In this document: positions 35,077 to 43,098 of the stretch, piece by piece
Numbering within the stretch: position 1 is the first letter of the stretch
Layout: each line of letters starts with the position of its first letter
NCBI RefSeq assembly: GCF_029024105.1
Contig: NZ_CP118963.1
Span: 2,046,001 to 2,110,000 of the forward strand
Source: Acinetobacter lwoffii
GTDB lineage: Bacteria; Pseudomonadota; Gammaproteobacteria; Pseudomonadales; Moraxellaceae
Direction of reading: 5' to 3'
Length of the DNA stretch: 64,000 nt
Notes under the pieces: model-generated
What the model saw: only the letters and a program-made list of their open reading frames with translations
Told to the model about the DNA's origin: nothing
The model's database searches: none
Program-made: the position numbers and the translations under genes

Positions 35077-35292
35077 ATGGAAAAGCCGCACATTTACTGC
35101 GATAGAAAAATTATTAAGTGTTCTGTTTGTGGAGCATGGGATGACTATAGTTTTAACGATACTCAGCACTTTTATCTTATTGCTGCTGCCGAAGGTAAGC
35201 AAACTCGTGGACTCTATTCTATAGAGAGTATTAGGTGTAAAGAGTGCAATAAAGTGGCTAGAAATAATCAAGACCCTTATTTTTATTATTGA
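35077..35292 (+). CDS. Small zinc-ribbon-like phage protein
   Basis: The 71-residue protein has two Cys pairs, KCSVCGAW and RCKECNKVA, about 40 residues apart, as in a zinc ribbon, with an additional early Cys. AGGAAA lies before the ATG. It is in the same direction as the integrase and is followed by a hairpin, so it is the last rightward gene before the lysis cassette. It may be an accessory or regulatory protein. No family recognised. Confidence 0.65.
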   Translation: MEKPHIYCDRKIIKCSVCGAWDDYSFNDTQHFYLIAAAEGKQTRGLYSIESIRCKECNKVARNNQDPYFYY

Positions 35293-35317
35293 GGAATTAT
35301 TTATTAAAGTAAAAAAT

Positions 35318-35342
35318 AAAGCCCTCATTTGAGGGCATTTAT
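35318..35342. terminator. Bidirectional terminator between rightward and leftward phage units
   Basis: GCCCTC (35321-35326), loop ATTT, GAGGGC (35331-35336). A-rich and T-rich flanks suit termination from both sides. Confidence 0.75.
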
Positions 35343-35383
35343 CTATTTTATTAGAATATTGTTCTCTAGTGAGTTATTCAGTC

Positions 35384-35674
35384 TTATTTAAGAACTTTCA
35401 CAATAGCAGCATGACGCGCTTTGCAGTCGCTATATTTAGCTACTGTATCAATAGACCAGACCAAAACAACCTTACCCTGCCCTGATTCCAGTTTTTGCAA
35501 ATCAGGGCAAGACTCAAGGAGGTTTACTGGCACCACTGGTGATAAGTGAGTTGAGTTGCTGCAGGCCATCATCATCAAAGCAATGGTTGAGATACACAGG
35601 ACGATCAATGATCTTTTGCACTTCACGCGTAACTGTTTCGACTTGCACGTGCTGCTCTGATTTTGCTGCTTCAT
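35384..35674 (-). CDS. Rz1-like outer-membrane spanin lipoprotein
   Basis: The protein has 96 residues from the ATG at 35674; a GTG at 35626 would give a shorter form beginning directly at the signal peptide. The signal sequence KRSLIVLCISTIALMMMAC ends in a lipobox Cys, followed by a short Pro/Ser-containing periplasmic part. The gene overlaps the Rz-like gene in another frame over 160 bases and extends past its end, the usual overlapping spanin layout. Rz1 and Rz together fuse inner and outer membranes at lysis. Confidence 0.8.
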   Translation of the reverse strand: MKQQNQSSTCKSKQLRVKCKRSLIVLCISTIALMMMACSNSTHLSPVVPVNLLESCPDLQKLESGQGKVVLVWSIDTVAKYSDCKARHAAIVKVLK

Positions 35675-35888
35675 AATCCGCACTCATCTGGTTAATTTGA
35701 TTTTGTTTATGGGTTAGAGCTTTGAGATGGTTTTGCTCTATTTTCTGAATTTTTATCGTGCACTGCTCACCAGCCTTGCGCAGCTTTCCGCTTAAGTGAT
35801 TGGTGTAAGCAACTTGCCCTAGCCATAAAAAGAAAAAGACCGCAATTGCGATCCAGTGTTTATATTTCCATAATAGATTTAGAGTCAT
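35514..35888 (-). CDS. Rz-like inner-membrane spanin
   Basis: The 124-residue protein has an N-terminal membrane anchor (HWIAIAVFFFLWLGQVAY) followed by a long charged coiled-coil region (CTIKIQKIEQNHLKALTHKQ to VQVETVTREVQKII). This is the i-spanin design. Its ATG overlaps the endolysin stop by 4 bases. Rz1 is encoded in an alternative frame inside and beyond its 3' half. Confidence 0.83.
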   Translation of the reverse strand: MTLNLLWKYKHWIAIAVFFFLWLGQVAYTNHLSGKLRKAGEQCTIKIQKIEQNHLKALTHKQNQINQMSADYEAAKSEQHVQVETVTREVQKIIDRPVYLNHCFDDDGLQQLNSLITSGASKPP

Positions 35889-36460
35889 TTTAAAAATAAC
35901 TCCATTTCAATTTTCCTGCGATTCACCAGACCTTGCAGGCGTTTGCCACGAGCATTTACCCATAAGCCAAATTGATCAGCTGCCGCCTTATAATTTTTCT
36001 CATTCAGCCTTTTGACCAAAGTGGATTCTTCAAATGCGGTAGGTCCAATGTTATAGGCCAATGAAACCAAGGCATCAAACTGATTCTGATTGATCGGAAC
36101 ATTGACTGCGCTATTGACGGTTTGCTCGAATTTTTTCAAGTCATGTTGCATGTAGCTTTTGGCTTGTTCCAGTGTGCAGGTATCCCCTTTTTTGACACGA
36201 ATACCATTTAGGTATTTTGTGGTGCCATAACCAATGGTCCATACCCCCACGCCATCATCGTAGGCATTGAGCCGTAGGCTTTCAAAATTACGGATCAGAT
36301 CAATACCACTTGGGCTGATGCTCATTTCATCCGTAGCGATACCCAGCATACTGGTGACATCATCGTAAGCAGTTGCAATCAGTTTGTCAGCAGCATCAAC
36401 CTGTTTCTGGGTGAGTTTGCCGCCGCTAATCTTTCGCAAGAAATCAAAAATATGTTTCAT
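35885..36460 (-). CDS. Phage endolysin, GH24 lysozyme
   Basis: The 191-residue muramidase shows the T4-lysozyme-type triad with exact spacing: Glu60 in LIRNFESLRL, Asp69 in AYDDGVG and Thr75 in VWTIGYGTT. Later segments DALVSLAYNIGPTAF and GLVNRRKIEMELF are typical of the family. About 45 extra N-terminal residues precede the domain. No signal peptide or anchor is seen, so release should depend on a holin. It overlaps the neighbours on both sides by about 4 bases. Confidence 0.94.
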   Translation of the reverse strand: MKHIFDFLRKISGGKLTQKQVDAADKLIATAYDDVTSMLGIATDEMSISPSGIDLIRNFESLRLNAYDDGVGVWTIGYGTTKYLNGIRVKKGDTCTLEQAKSYMQHDLKKFEQTVNSAVNVPINQNQFDALVSLAYNIGPTAFEESTLVKRLNEKNYKAAADQFGLWVNARGKRLQGLVNRRKIEMELFLK

Positions 36461-36759
36461 GGGTTGTCACCATCTTTATCCGTATTAAAAAATTTAGGAC
36501 GTGCACCACCCTTACCCCAAATATAGAGTTGTCGGGTAAATAGTGCGAATAAAATACTTACTGTAGTGTAAAAAAGGGTTCCGGCCGGACTTGGCGAATA
36601 CTCATCTTTAACAAAAAGTGCGGCTCCAAAAAGGATCGACAACACCAATAGAAAATCGATGTGTTTTGGGAGCTGGATTTTTGGATGAAATGCCATGATT
36701 GCAAACGAAAATATAAACAATACCAATGCCGTCTTACTTATGATTAGCAGCATCTTCAT
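36457..36759 (-). CDS. Small multi-span membrane protein, holin-like
   Basis: The 100-residue protein has three predicted spans (ISKTALVLFIFSFAIMAF, FLLVLSILFGAALFV, LFYTTVSILFALFT) and a charged C-terminal tail. It overlaps the gene upstream by 26 bases and the endolysin by 4. Position and topology suggest a holin or antiholin, but no specific holin family is recognised. Confidence 0.65.
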   Translation of the reverse strand: MKMLLIISKTALVLFIFSFAIMAFHPKIQLPKHIDFLLVLSILFGAALFVKDEYSPSPAGTLFYTTVSILFALFTRQLYIWGKGGARPKFFNTDKDGDNP

Positions 36760-37060
36760 TCTCCTTTTTGACTAAACCAAGAACTCTTGATCGAGCCAAA
36801 CTCAGCAATGCTTCAGCTGTACTTTTACCAGCAGCGCCCAGAATGAATCCAAATAGTTCTGGGTAGTTACCGCTAGCAAGAAATAAACTTGCTGGTTTAG
36901 CAAAGACCACACATAAAATGAAGCCTGCAAAGAATCCTATCCAGCGATCCCGGGTGGGCTCCTTACTTAATAGAAAGCCAAAAGTTGCACCCAGCACACC
37001 TGTAAAAAGGATGTGTGAATGGTTCTTTATGCTTTCCAATACTTGACTAAGAAAGTCCAT
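36734..37060 (-). CDS. Holin-like membrane protein
   Basis: The protein has 108 residues from the ATG at 37060, which has an AAAGGGG site 6 bases upstream; an ATG at 37066 is too near that site. There are three hydrophobic segments (ILFTGVLGATFGFLLS, WIGFFAGFILCVVFA, LFGFILGAAGKSTAEALL), of which the last has helix-packing Gly/Ala. A cytoplasmic charged tail follows. It is the first gene of the lysis cassette, making it the better holin candidate. Confidence 0.7.
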   Translation of the reverse strand: MDFLSQVLESIKNHSHILFTGVLGATFGFLLSKEPTRDRWIGFFAGFILCVVFAKPASLFLASGNYPELFGFILGAAGKSTAEALLSLARSRVLGLVKKENEDAANHK

Positions 37061-37104
37061 ATACATCCCCTTTAGTCATACATACCCCTATTTTTTGGCA
37101 ATAA

Positions 37105-37126
37105 AAAAGCACCTAAAAAGGTGCCG
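37105..37126 (-). terminator. Terminator between tail and lysis units
   Basis: On the minus strand GCACCT (from 37124) and AGGTGC (to 37109) form a stem with a 4-base loop, followed by TTTTTT. It ends the tail operon. Confidence 0.85.
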
Positions 37127-37140
37127 TTATTTGGTTAAAT

Positions 37141-37404
37141 TTAGACTTCTATTTCTGAGTGCTGGCCAGTGGGTGCTGGCCTTAAAATTACCTGATTTGA
37201 GATGAATACTCGGACACCCAAGTTATAGGCTGTGCCGGATGTGCAAAGCACTGGACCGGATCCACCGTCGATCTGCACCCGGTATTCCGGATGCTTCACT
37301 GAAGTAATGGTGCCAATGTATTCAGCATGGGTTGGATTAAGCAATTTTCGCAATTCAAATAAGGGATTCGTCACGACTGATACGCTCCACAGTAATGGTT
37401 TCAT
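37141..37404 (-). CDS. Small OB-fold-like tail protein
   Basis: The protein has 87 residues from the ATG at 37404 (AAAGG 4 bases upstream), overlapping the end of the large tail gene by 50 bases. After an N-terminal helix (NPLFELRKLLNP) comes a strand-rich segment, YIGTITSVKHPEYRVQIDGG and then YNLGVRVFISNQVIL, typical of small OB-fold domains that modify or cap tail-tip proteins. It is the last gene of the tail operon. The role is inferred. Confidence 0.65.
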   Translation of the reverse strand: MKPLLWSVSVVTNPLFELRKLLNPTHAEYIGTITSVKHPEYRVQIDGGSGPVLCTSGTAYNLGVRVFISNQVILRPAPTGQHSEIEV

Positions 37405-39454
37405 TGACCTTTTCATGTGAAAAGCTGCCTGATACCGAATCAATCACACCCCACCACTGGCCACTAAATGCAATCGTTTTACCAGGTAGCATTTCGCCAA
37501 TTTCCTGACTGACCGGAATATCAGAGAAAGTATGCAATTCCTGAATATTGGCTTTGACCAGTTCATTTTTGCCATAACTCGCACCCGATACCGCATTAAA
37601 TAATGGCCCTGTGACCGCCTCTAACGGTATATCACCCGAAGTACCACGCTGCTGTACTTTCAGACTTTCACCGCTACGGCTATTCACCACAGTAATGGCA
37701 TTAAAGTCAGCAATGTATTCATCGTTCTGCTTAATGTTCTGCTGCATCACCAGGCTTTCAGATAACAGAATGTCGTAATCATCCACCGTCAATGCATCCC
37801 AATAGCCTTTCTGATACCGGGGCAAGATAGTCAGCGTATTTCCTGCTTTCTGGCTATAGATAAAACCACCGCCTGCATCAACGACCTGTTTGATTGCATC
37901 AATTGGAGCAAGCTCGGCATAACTCAGGCTTTCAATCGGTACAATCCACCCCAGTTCATCAATCAGCTTCCAGTCCAAAGTCGTATTAGATTGAGCTCGA
38001 TCAAGTTCAGCTTGCACCAGTTGAACAGAGGTGCGCTCATTGTCCTGAATAAATGAACGTGTCGGCCCGTATTTATCTGAGTTCAAGGCAGTGACACTTC
38101 GACCCGGGTAAGTGTAAAGAATACTGGCAAAACGTCGGGTTTCCTCTGGATCTTCAAGTAAGACATGATGCTCAAATCCATTGATCATAACTTTAAGAAT
38201 CACGGGCTGCCCATCAATCGGCTGAAGCTTATCTTTTTCCGTGTGAGCAACAGTGATGGAATAGGTCCAGCACCATTGAGACCGACTGGTACTATAGGTA
38301 CCATCCATGACCTTAATCTTCTCGCCGGTATCCAATCGTTCGGCTGTTAATGTATTCACGATATACCACCAATTCCTATTCGGCAGTGCTGGAATACAGT
38401 CATCTGCACCAAAATTTAAAACAACATCATGTGAATCAACGTCATGACAGAGACAGATAAAGTTTAAATCTGTACTACCCTGATATGGCTGAGGTTCAGG
38501 CCTTGGCCAAGGTAAAACCGGATGCTTGCGATAATGAATCGCTTTGGCTTTATTCCAAGGCAAATCTGACCTGGTGATAATCTCCAGGCTTTTATCCCAC
38601 TCAAATGAAAAGCGGTGCTCAAATACCTGAGCCACGTCATGTGAATAAGTAAACGTCTTGCGCCTACGGATCATTTCTTGCCAGACAGTTTCTCGGTTAT
38701 GACGCAGTTTGATGGTTTCTTCATGCAAATAGCGCTGATGAATAAAGCGTTTATCTCCCTCTTCCCAGATCATGTATGCATCAGAACTTAAACCGGTTGC
38801 TTGCTCATGAGTGGATCTAATCGCCCGGGTTAATGTTCCTGCCTGCTCATACCGGATATCTGCCTGATTGGAAATCACCAGGCCCTGATCATAAAAAAGA
38901 GCCTCATTCGAGACTCTTAATATTGGCTTAGACCATGGTATTTCTGTGGTACTTAAGGCTGCAATCGCTTTCTGGTACTGCAGCCCTAAACCTAAAGACA
39001 CACCGACCAGATGATTGATATCGAATAACGCTTTAACCTCAAATTGAAATTCAGTATCTAAAACGGTATCAATTGTGCAAAGATTTTCACTGAATACAGC
39101 AACTACATCAAAACTAAAGCTGGTGTCTAAAACCGTATCAATCTGACCAATAACATCAGTATTTTCACTGAATACAGCAACTACATCAAAACTAAATTTA
39201 GTATCAAGTACCGTGTCTATGACTGCGGTATTTGCACCACTGTCTGCATAGACTGCTGTTATTTCAAATGAAAATCCGGTATCAAGTACTGTATCAATTA
39301 CAGCCGTAACATCATCGCCAAAATTGAGATTGGTAGAGCCATCAGCCAAGTGCTCAAAATTCAGAATGATGCTATGGCTGTCAGTATTATCAGGCTTAAA
39401 GTTCAGGTTTAGGTTGTGAGCATCAACGGTGCCGAGCTTATTTTTAAAATCCAC
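37355..39454 (-). CDS. Phage tail tip/hub-like protein with N-terminal repeats
   Basis: The 699-residue protein begins with short LNF strand repeats, then four copies of IDTVLDTxFSFDVVAVF-type units at residues 53, 79, 105 and 128 (26-residue period). A middle part is rich in aromatic and charged residues. The C-terminal 350 residues (ITVAHTEKDKLQ to VERISRDESLI) look like a baseplate-hub domain, including DAIKQVVDAGGGFIYSQKAG and the late PVSQEIGEMLPGKTIAFSG. It is probably part of the tail tip near the receptor-binding apparatus. Confidence 0.7.
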   Translation of the reverse strand: MDFKNKLGTVDAHNLNLNFKPDNTDSHSIILNFEHLADGSTNLNFGDDVTAVIDTVLDTGFSFEITAVYADSGANTAVIDTVLDTKFSFDVVAVFSENTDVIGQIDTVLDTSFSFDVVAVFSENLCTIDTVLDTEFQFEVKALFDINHLVGVSLGLGLQYQKAIAALSTTEIPWSKPILRVSNEALFYDQGLVISNQADIRYEQAGTLTRAIRSTHEQATGLSSDAYMIWEEGDKRFIHQRYLHEETIKLRHNRETVWQEMIRRRKTFTYSHDVAQVFEHRFSFEWDKSLEIITRSDLPWNKAKAIHYRKHPVLPWPRPEPQPYQGSTDLNFICLCHDVDSHDVVLNFGADDCIPALPNRNWWYIVNTLTAERLDTGEKIKVMDGTYSTSRSQWCWTYSITVAHTEKDKLQPIDGQPVILKVMINGFEHHVLLEDPEETRRFASILYTYPGRSVTALNSDKYGPTRSFIQDNERTSVQLVQAELDRAQSNTTLDWKLIDELGWIVPIESLSYAELAPIDAIKQVVDAGGGFIYSQKAGNTLTILPRYQKGYWDALTVDDYDILLSESLVMQQNIKQNDEYIADFNAITVVNSRSGESLKVQQRGTSGDIPLEAVTGPLFNAVSGASYGKNELVKANIQELHTFSDIPVSQEIGEMLPGKTIAFSGQWWGVIDSVSGSFSHEKVNETITVERISRDESLI
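39035..39300 (-). repeat. Tandem 78-bp repeats inside the tail-tip gene
   Basis: Four imperfect units encode IDTVLDT-F-F motifs. Within them a 36-bp stretch is identical at 39083-39118 and 39161-39196, exactly 78 bases apart, which is enough for slippage or recombination to change copy number. Confidence 0.9.
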
Positions 39455-39472
39455 ATGAGCACCCTTTTTAAA

Positions 39473-39859
39473 TTAAGGTCTGAGTTTTATCGATTGGATA
39501 GATAAGGTACCACCCACGACCAGATTGGTATTCGCCAGAGCCATGTCGGTTCCCACAGCTAAATCTGCAGCTACTTCACCTGCGCCGTTGTAGATTCGTG
39601 CCCAGGTGGCGGTCCCGGTTTTAATGACGGTGGCTGTGTCGGTCGGATGAAGCTCTACATAGTTGGGTGTGGTTTCTTTAATACAAGGCTCCGGGAATGT
39701 GCATGTGACAAGTGCATTACTTGGGTTGGTTGTGGTTTCAGGTGTAGCTGGTTGTACACCCTCATAAAAAACAATCGTGGCGCTCAATGCGCCACTATCC
39801 ATAAATACTGCTAAAGCTTGCGCCATAGCAAGCTTTGATTTAATTGAGGATCGACTCAT
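39473..39859 (-). CDS. Phage tail-associated hypothetical protein
   Basis: The 128-residue protein starts SRSSIKSKLAMAQALAVFMD, then beta-rich segments (ATIVFYEGVQPATP, VELHPTDTATVIKTGTATWA, LSIQSIKLRP). It overlaps the gene upstream by 4 bases. A conserved place between tail-fibre-like genes suggests a virion or tail-tip component. No named family. Confidence 0.65.
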   Translation of the reverse strand: MSRSSIKSKLAMAQALAVFMDSGALSATIVFYEGVQPATPETTTNPSNALVTCTFPEPCIKETTPNYVELHPTDTATVIKTGTATWARIYNGAGEVAADLAVGTDMALANTNLVVGGTLSIQSIKLRP

Positions 39860-40143
39860 TTTGCCACCACGTTCGCTTGAATAACAGCATTAAAGTCGCG
39901 TTCAGGATCAAAAGCAATAATTGTGTATTGTGTGTTTTTAGCACAGCCCGTGAAAGAATATCGCGCATCTCGATCTGAACGCACGGATCGCTGATAAACA
40001 CCGTTTTGATCGCATAACACCACTTTTACATTTGATTTTACTACGCCCATTTTGCGAGTTTCGCCTGCCACACGTGTATAGCAGTTTAATAGGCCTGCTA
40101 CTTGCGTGATGTTTGAGTAAACCGCATAACCGTTAATAAACAT
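39856..40143 (-). CDS. Small beta-sandwich phage protein
   Basis: The 95-residue protein is rich in short strands, with SNVKVVLCDQNGVYQRSVRS and DARYSFTGCAKNTQYTIIAF. This resembles a carboxypeptidase-regulatory/Ig-like domain as found on phage surface proteins. Its stop overlaps the next gene by 4 bases and its start abuts the stop of the 425-residue gene. Likely a structural or decoration component of the tail tip. Confidence 0.65.
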   Translation of the reverse strand: MFINGYAVYSNITQVAGLLNCYTRVAGETRKMGVVKSNVKVVLCDQNGVYQRSVRSDRDARYSFTGCAKNTQYTIIAFDPERDFNAVIQANVVAK

Positions 40144-41421
40144 TTAAAGCCCTCCTAGGTAAAACGGCAAGCCAATTGTCTTGTTATACTGACCCCAACT
40201 CGGAATGACCTTGTCTTGTCGATAAAATACAGGGGTTGTGATAAACATTGCGTCATTTATAAGCTTAGTGTTGTTGTATGTTGTGCCAAAATCAGAATAA
40301 GGAATGTAAATATGTGGAATCTCGCCCTTTAGCTGACCACTAACTTGAATATAGTGTGGTGCTGTCACGTTGCCTGAAACACCTGCTGAAATATGTTTAG
40401 CAAAATATGTGTTTGCTGATACTGTTGCTCCAGTGTTTGATAGTGTGTAAATGTTTGTACAGTCTCGATAATTCCAAGACCCATCTTGCTCATAAGATCC
40501 ACAAAATGGCATTGAATTTGCAATCATCGCTGAGTCATAGGTGGTACTAACAACCCCCTGGATAGCATTGCTTGCTAAAAAGTATGGGTATTGCACTGTA
40601 TTATCGGTTGAATTGTATACACCAAAACCGTAAACACTTTGATTGTTTGGAGTGGTTTTTCCAAGCTGATCTTGCACTACTAAATAAAATGCATTTTCAT
40701 CACCAACTATCATCCATTTTCGATTACCAGCACTTCCACCATCAGCAAAATTAAAGTTCGGCGACCCTGCTACTTTAAGCAGCCCACACCACAACCATTT
40801 TGACCAACATAGCGTTGCTGACGACCCTGAACCCGTTACAGTCCAGTTTTTTTCAGGATTGTCGGCATCGAAAGGTAATTGATACCGTGATGCTATATCA
40901 TCGATACCTACGCAACTTGTCATAAGTGCAACACGTGCAAATTTGGCATATGTTGAAGTCCAGCCTGCTGGCAATGTTGCATCTACTCGTAAAAATGGTC
41001 GGTGTTCAGCATCTTTATTTGCGTTTCGATATACACCTTTGCCTGTTGCAGAAAATGTTTTTTCGTAGCCTAGCGGCGGCAGTCTAGCTTGCCCAACCGT
41101 TGTAATCGCGTTAATCGAATCAAGTCGATCAATTGCGATTTGTTGTGGCGATGGCACGCCAATGATGCGCCACTTTTTATTTAATTCAGCAGGCACGAAA
41201 CCACTCAAACTCACAATCTGAAACATTTTAAGCTGATGCGGTGTAGTGAAGTTAATTAAAATCACCGAGCCGTCAATTACTACTGTATTAATAGCTGGTA
41301 AATTCAAACCATTTACTAACGCAGTGTCAAGAATTTCAATCAATGAGCCCCATGTGTTGGGTAGTGTTGGTGCATTTAAGTTTTCTTCGCAAATATATTG
41401 TACTTGAGTTTCAGCAACCAT
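40144..41421 (-). CDS. Putative tail-fibre or tail-tip protein
   Basis: The 425-residue protein has no signal peptide or membrane span. It has a strand-rich N-terminal region (INTVVIDGSVILINFTTPHQLKMF) and a Gly/Ser/Trp-rich body. It lies between two groups of tail genes and is bounded upstream by a hairpin, so it may be translated from its own segment. Receptor-binding or fibre function is plausible from position and composition only. Confidence 0.6.
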   Translation of the reverse strand: MVAETQVQYICEENLNAPTLPNTWGSLIEILDTALVNGLNLPAINTVVIDGSVILINFTTPHQLKMFQIVSLSGFVPAELNKKWRIIGVPSPQQIAIDRLDSINAITTVGQARLPPLGYEKTFSATGKGVYRNANKDAEHRPFLRVDATLPAGWTSTYAKFARVALMTSCVGIDDIASRYQLPFDADNPEKNWTVTGSGSSATLCWSKWLWCGLLKVAGSPNFNFADGGSAGNRKWMIVGDENAFYLVVQDQLGKTTPNNQSVYGFGVYNSTDNTVQYPYFLASNAIQGVVSTTYDSAMIANSMPFCGSYEQDGSWNYRDCTNIYTLSNTGATVSANTYFAKHISAGVSGNVTAPHYIQVSGQLKGEIPHIYIPYSDFGTTYNNTKLINDAMFITTPVFYRQDKVIPSWGQYNKTIGLPFYLGGL

Positions 41422-41432
41422 AATTTTTCCAT

Positions 41433-41460
41433 AAAAAAAGACCGCATATAGCGGTCATAT
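41433..41460 (-). terminator. Internal hairpin terminator in the tail operon
   Basis: On the minus strand GACCGC and GCGGTC (41456 to 41440) pair around ATATA-like loop bases, followed by TTTTTTT. It may limit expression of the distal tail genes. Confidence 0.78.
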
Positions 41461-41472
41461 TTGATTTAAATT

Positions 41473-43089
41473 TTAAACAACGCGGTCAATATCACCACGT
41501 AGCATGATCTGGAATTGATCTGAAATGACAGATGGTTCGGATTGCTTCACAGTTCGAATCACCCAGACCGGGAAGTTTGCAGCCACTGTATTAAAACGCA
41601 AAACGTTGCCATTGGCCCAGCCACTGCCCCAGCCTTCTTTTTTAATGGTGAAGTAAGGCACACTGGTGACAGGGTTAATTGGCGCATAGTCTGCACTGAT
41701 GGCACCCGTGCCAATCTGGCCAGAGTATTCACCGATACAGCGGAATGATTGCGTGTCGGTAAACTGGATATACCAGCGCTCCTGAATAGCACCCTTGTTT
41801 GTGATTTGAATCGGATACAATGCATCATTGTAATTGGCTGGAATTGTGGCACCCACAGGCTCATCAGCCCACGTACCATTCCATGAGCCTTGCACAAACT
41901 TGCGTGTGTAACGTGCCTGCATATCCCCAATAACCAAAGCAGAACCCACGATGGTATCCACCGCATCATAGTTATGGGTTAAAGGTTTGGTAAATGTCAG
42001 CTGACCGTTAATCTGTACGTCACGAATCAGGCCCATATCCTGATAACGGTATTTCATTGTCAGTGGTGCAACCAGATTACCCAGTACGAAGTCGCCGCCC
42101 AATGTCACACGGCCATAATCATAATCAACTGTGTACAAATCGAAAGCGACTTTCGTTCCGTGAGTATCCTCAAGTTCTGCCCATGAAATGCGCTGATCAT
42201 TCAGATCATAGGTGGTTCCTGCAATCGCGCTTGGCAATTCCTGCGCCTTGCTTGAGCTGACAATACCAATACCACCAACTCGAAATATCGGCACTCGACC
42301 ATCAATTGGTAATCGAGTAGCAGATAGGCCTAAAATTTCTGAATCAAGCGGAATGTAGGTATAAGCCACAGCGTTATAGCGTACCGATGAAGCATCCACC
42401 CAGACCGGGACATTGATATAAGCGTCTAAGCCTTCCTGATATTCCAGTAATGGGTCATACCAGTCATTCGCTTCAATGTCTGCTCGGTTGGTTTCGGTGA
42501 TTTTGGTTTTGGTATAAAAGTAAATCGTGACAAAGCCATTATCCCAATTGACCTGACCATGTGCCCGGCTGGTTTCAATCACACCGTTTTCATCAGCAGT
42601 TAAAGTTAGCTGCCCAAATTCAATTGATGCTAAAACCACAGTTAATGATTGTGGTCGGATCGGCATGATTGGGGTTCTGAAACTGATTTTATTGACCGGT
42701 AACAGGTCGGTGGTAGTGGTCAAGGATTCTAGAGTAATCGTGTTATCGGCATTCGGAGTCCAGGAATCGATTTCAACAATCCCGGTGCCGTATTGAATGA
42801 CACCTGACTGAACCCCGCTGTTATTGGCCGGATTCACATTGCGATACAGTAAGCCAGTACGGTCTAGGAAAGTATCAGCACCGACCTTAAAGCGCGCTGA
42901 ACCTGTCAAAATCTGCTCATCAAAACCAGAAGATAAATCCAGCTTGAGCTTGTTTGCCGTCACTGTGTGGGTTGCTGAATTGGAGCCGGAGGTATCACGA
43001 TATTTAACTTGAACATCAACAGTATTAAGGGCTTTTAGTTCAACCTGCTGACCCTGAATGTCTGATGTTTGTGGAGAATAAAAAGACAT
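41473..43089 (-). CDS. Large beta-rich phage tail protein (538 aa)
   Basis: The 538-residue protein has repeated short modules of the type G-x-I-x-Y-x-x-G: SGVIQYGTGIVEIDSW, HGQVNWDNGFVTIYF and VDYDYGRVTLGGDFVLG. The same kind of module occurs in the next gene upstream. No enzymatic motif is seen. The order after the tape measure gene, large size and strand repeats suggest a distal tail or side-fibre protein. Not a recognised named family. Confidence 0.65.
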   Translation of the reverse strand: MSFYSPQTSDIQGQQVELKALNTVDVQVKYRDTSGSNSATHTVTANKLKLDLSSGFDEQILTGSARFKVGADTFLDRTGLLYRNVNPANNSGVQSGVIQYGTGIVEIDSWTPNADNTITLESLTTTTDLLPVNKISFRTPIMPIRPQSLTVVLASIEFGQLTLTADENGVIETSRAHGQVNWDNGFVTIYFYTKTKITETNRADIEANDWYDPLLEYQEGLDAYINVPVWVDASSVRYNAVAYTYIPLDSEILGLSATRLPIDGRVPIFRVGGIGIVSSSKAQELPSAIAGTTYDLNDQRISWAELEDTHGTKVAFDLYTVDYDYGRVTLGGDFVLGNLVAPLTMKYRYQDMGLIRDVQINGQLTFTKPLTHNYDAVDTIVGSALVIGDMQARYTRKFVQGSWNGTWADEPVGATIPANYNDALYPIQITNKGAIQERWYIQFTDTQSFRCIGEYSGQIGTGAISADYAPINPVTSVPYFTIKKEGWGSGWANGNVLRFNTVAANFPVWVIRTVKQSEPSVISDQFQIMLRGDIDRVV

Positions 43090-43098
43090 ATTTCCTCG

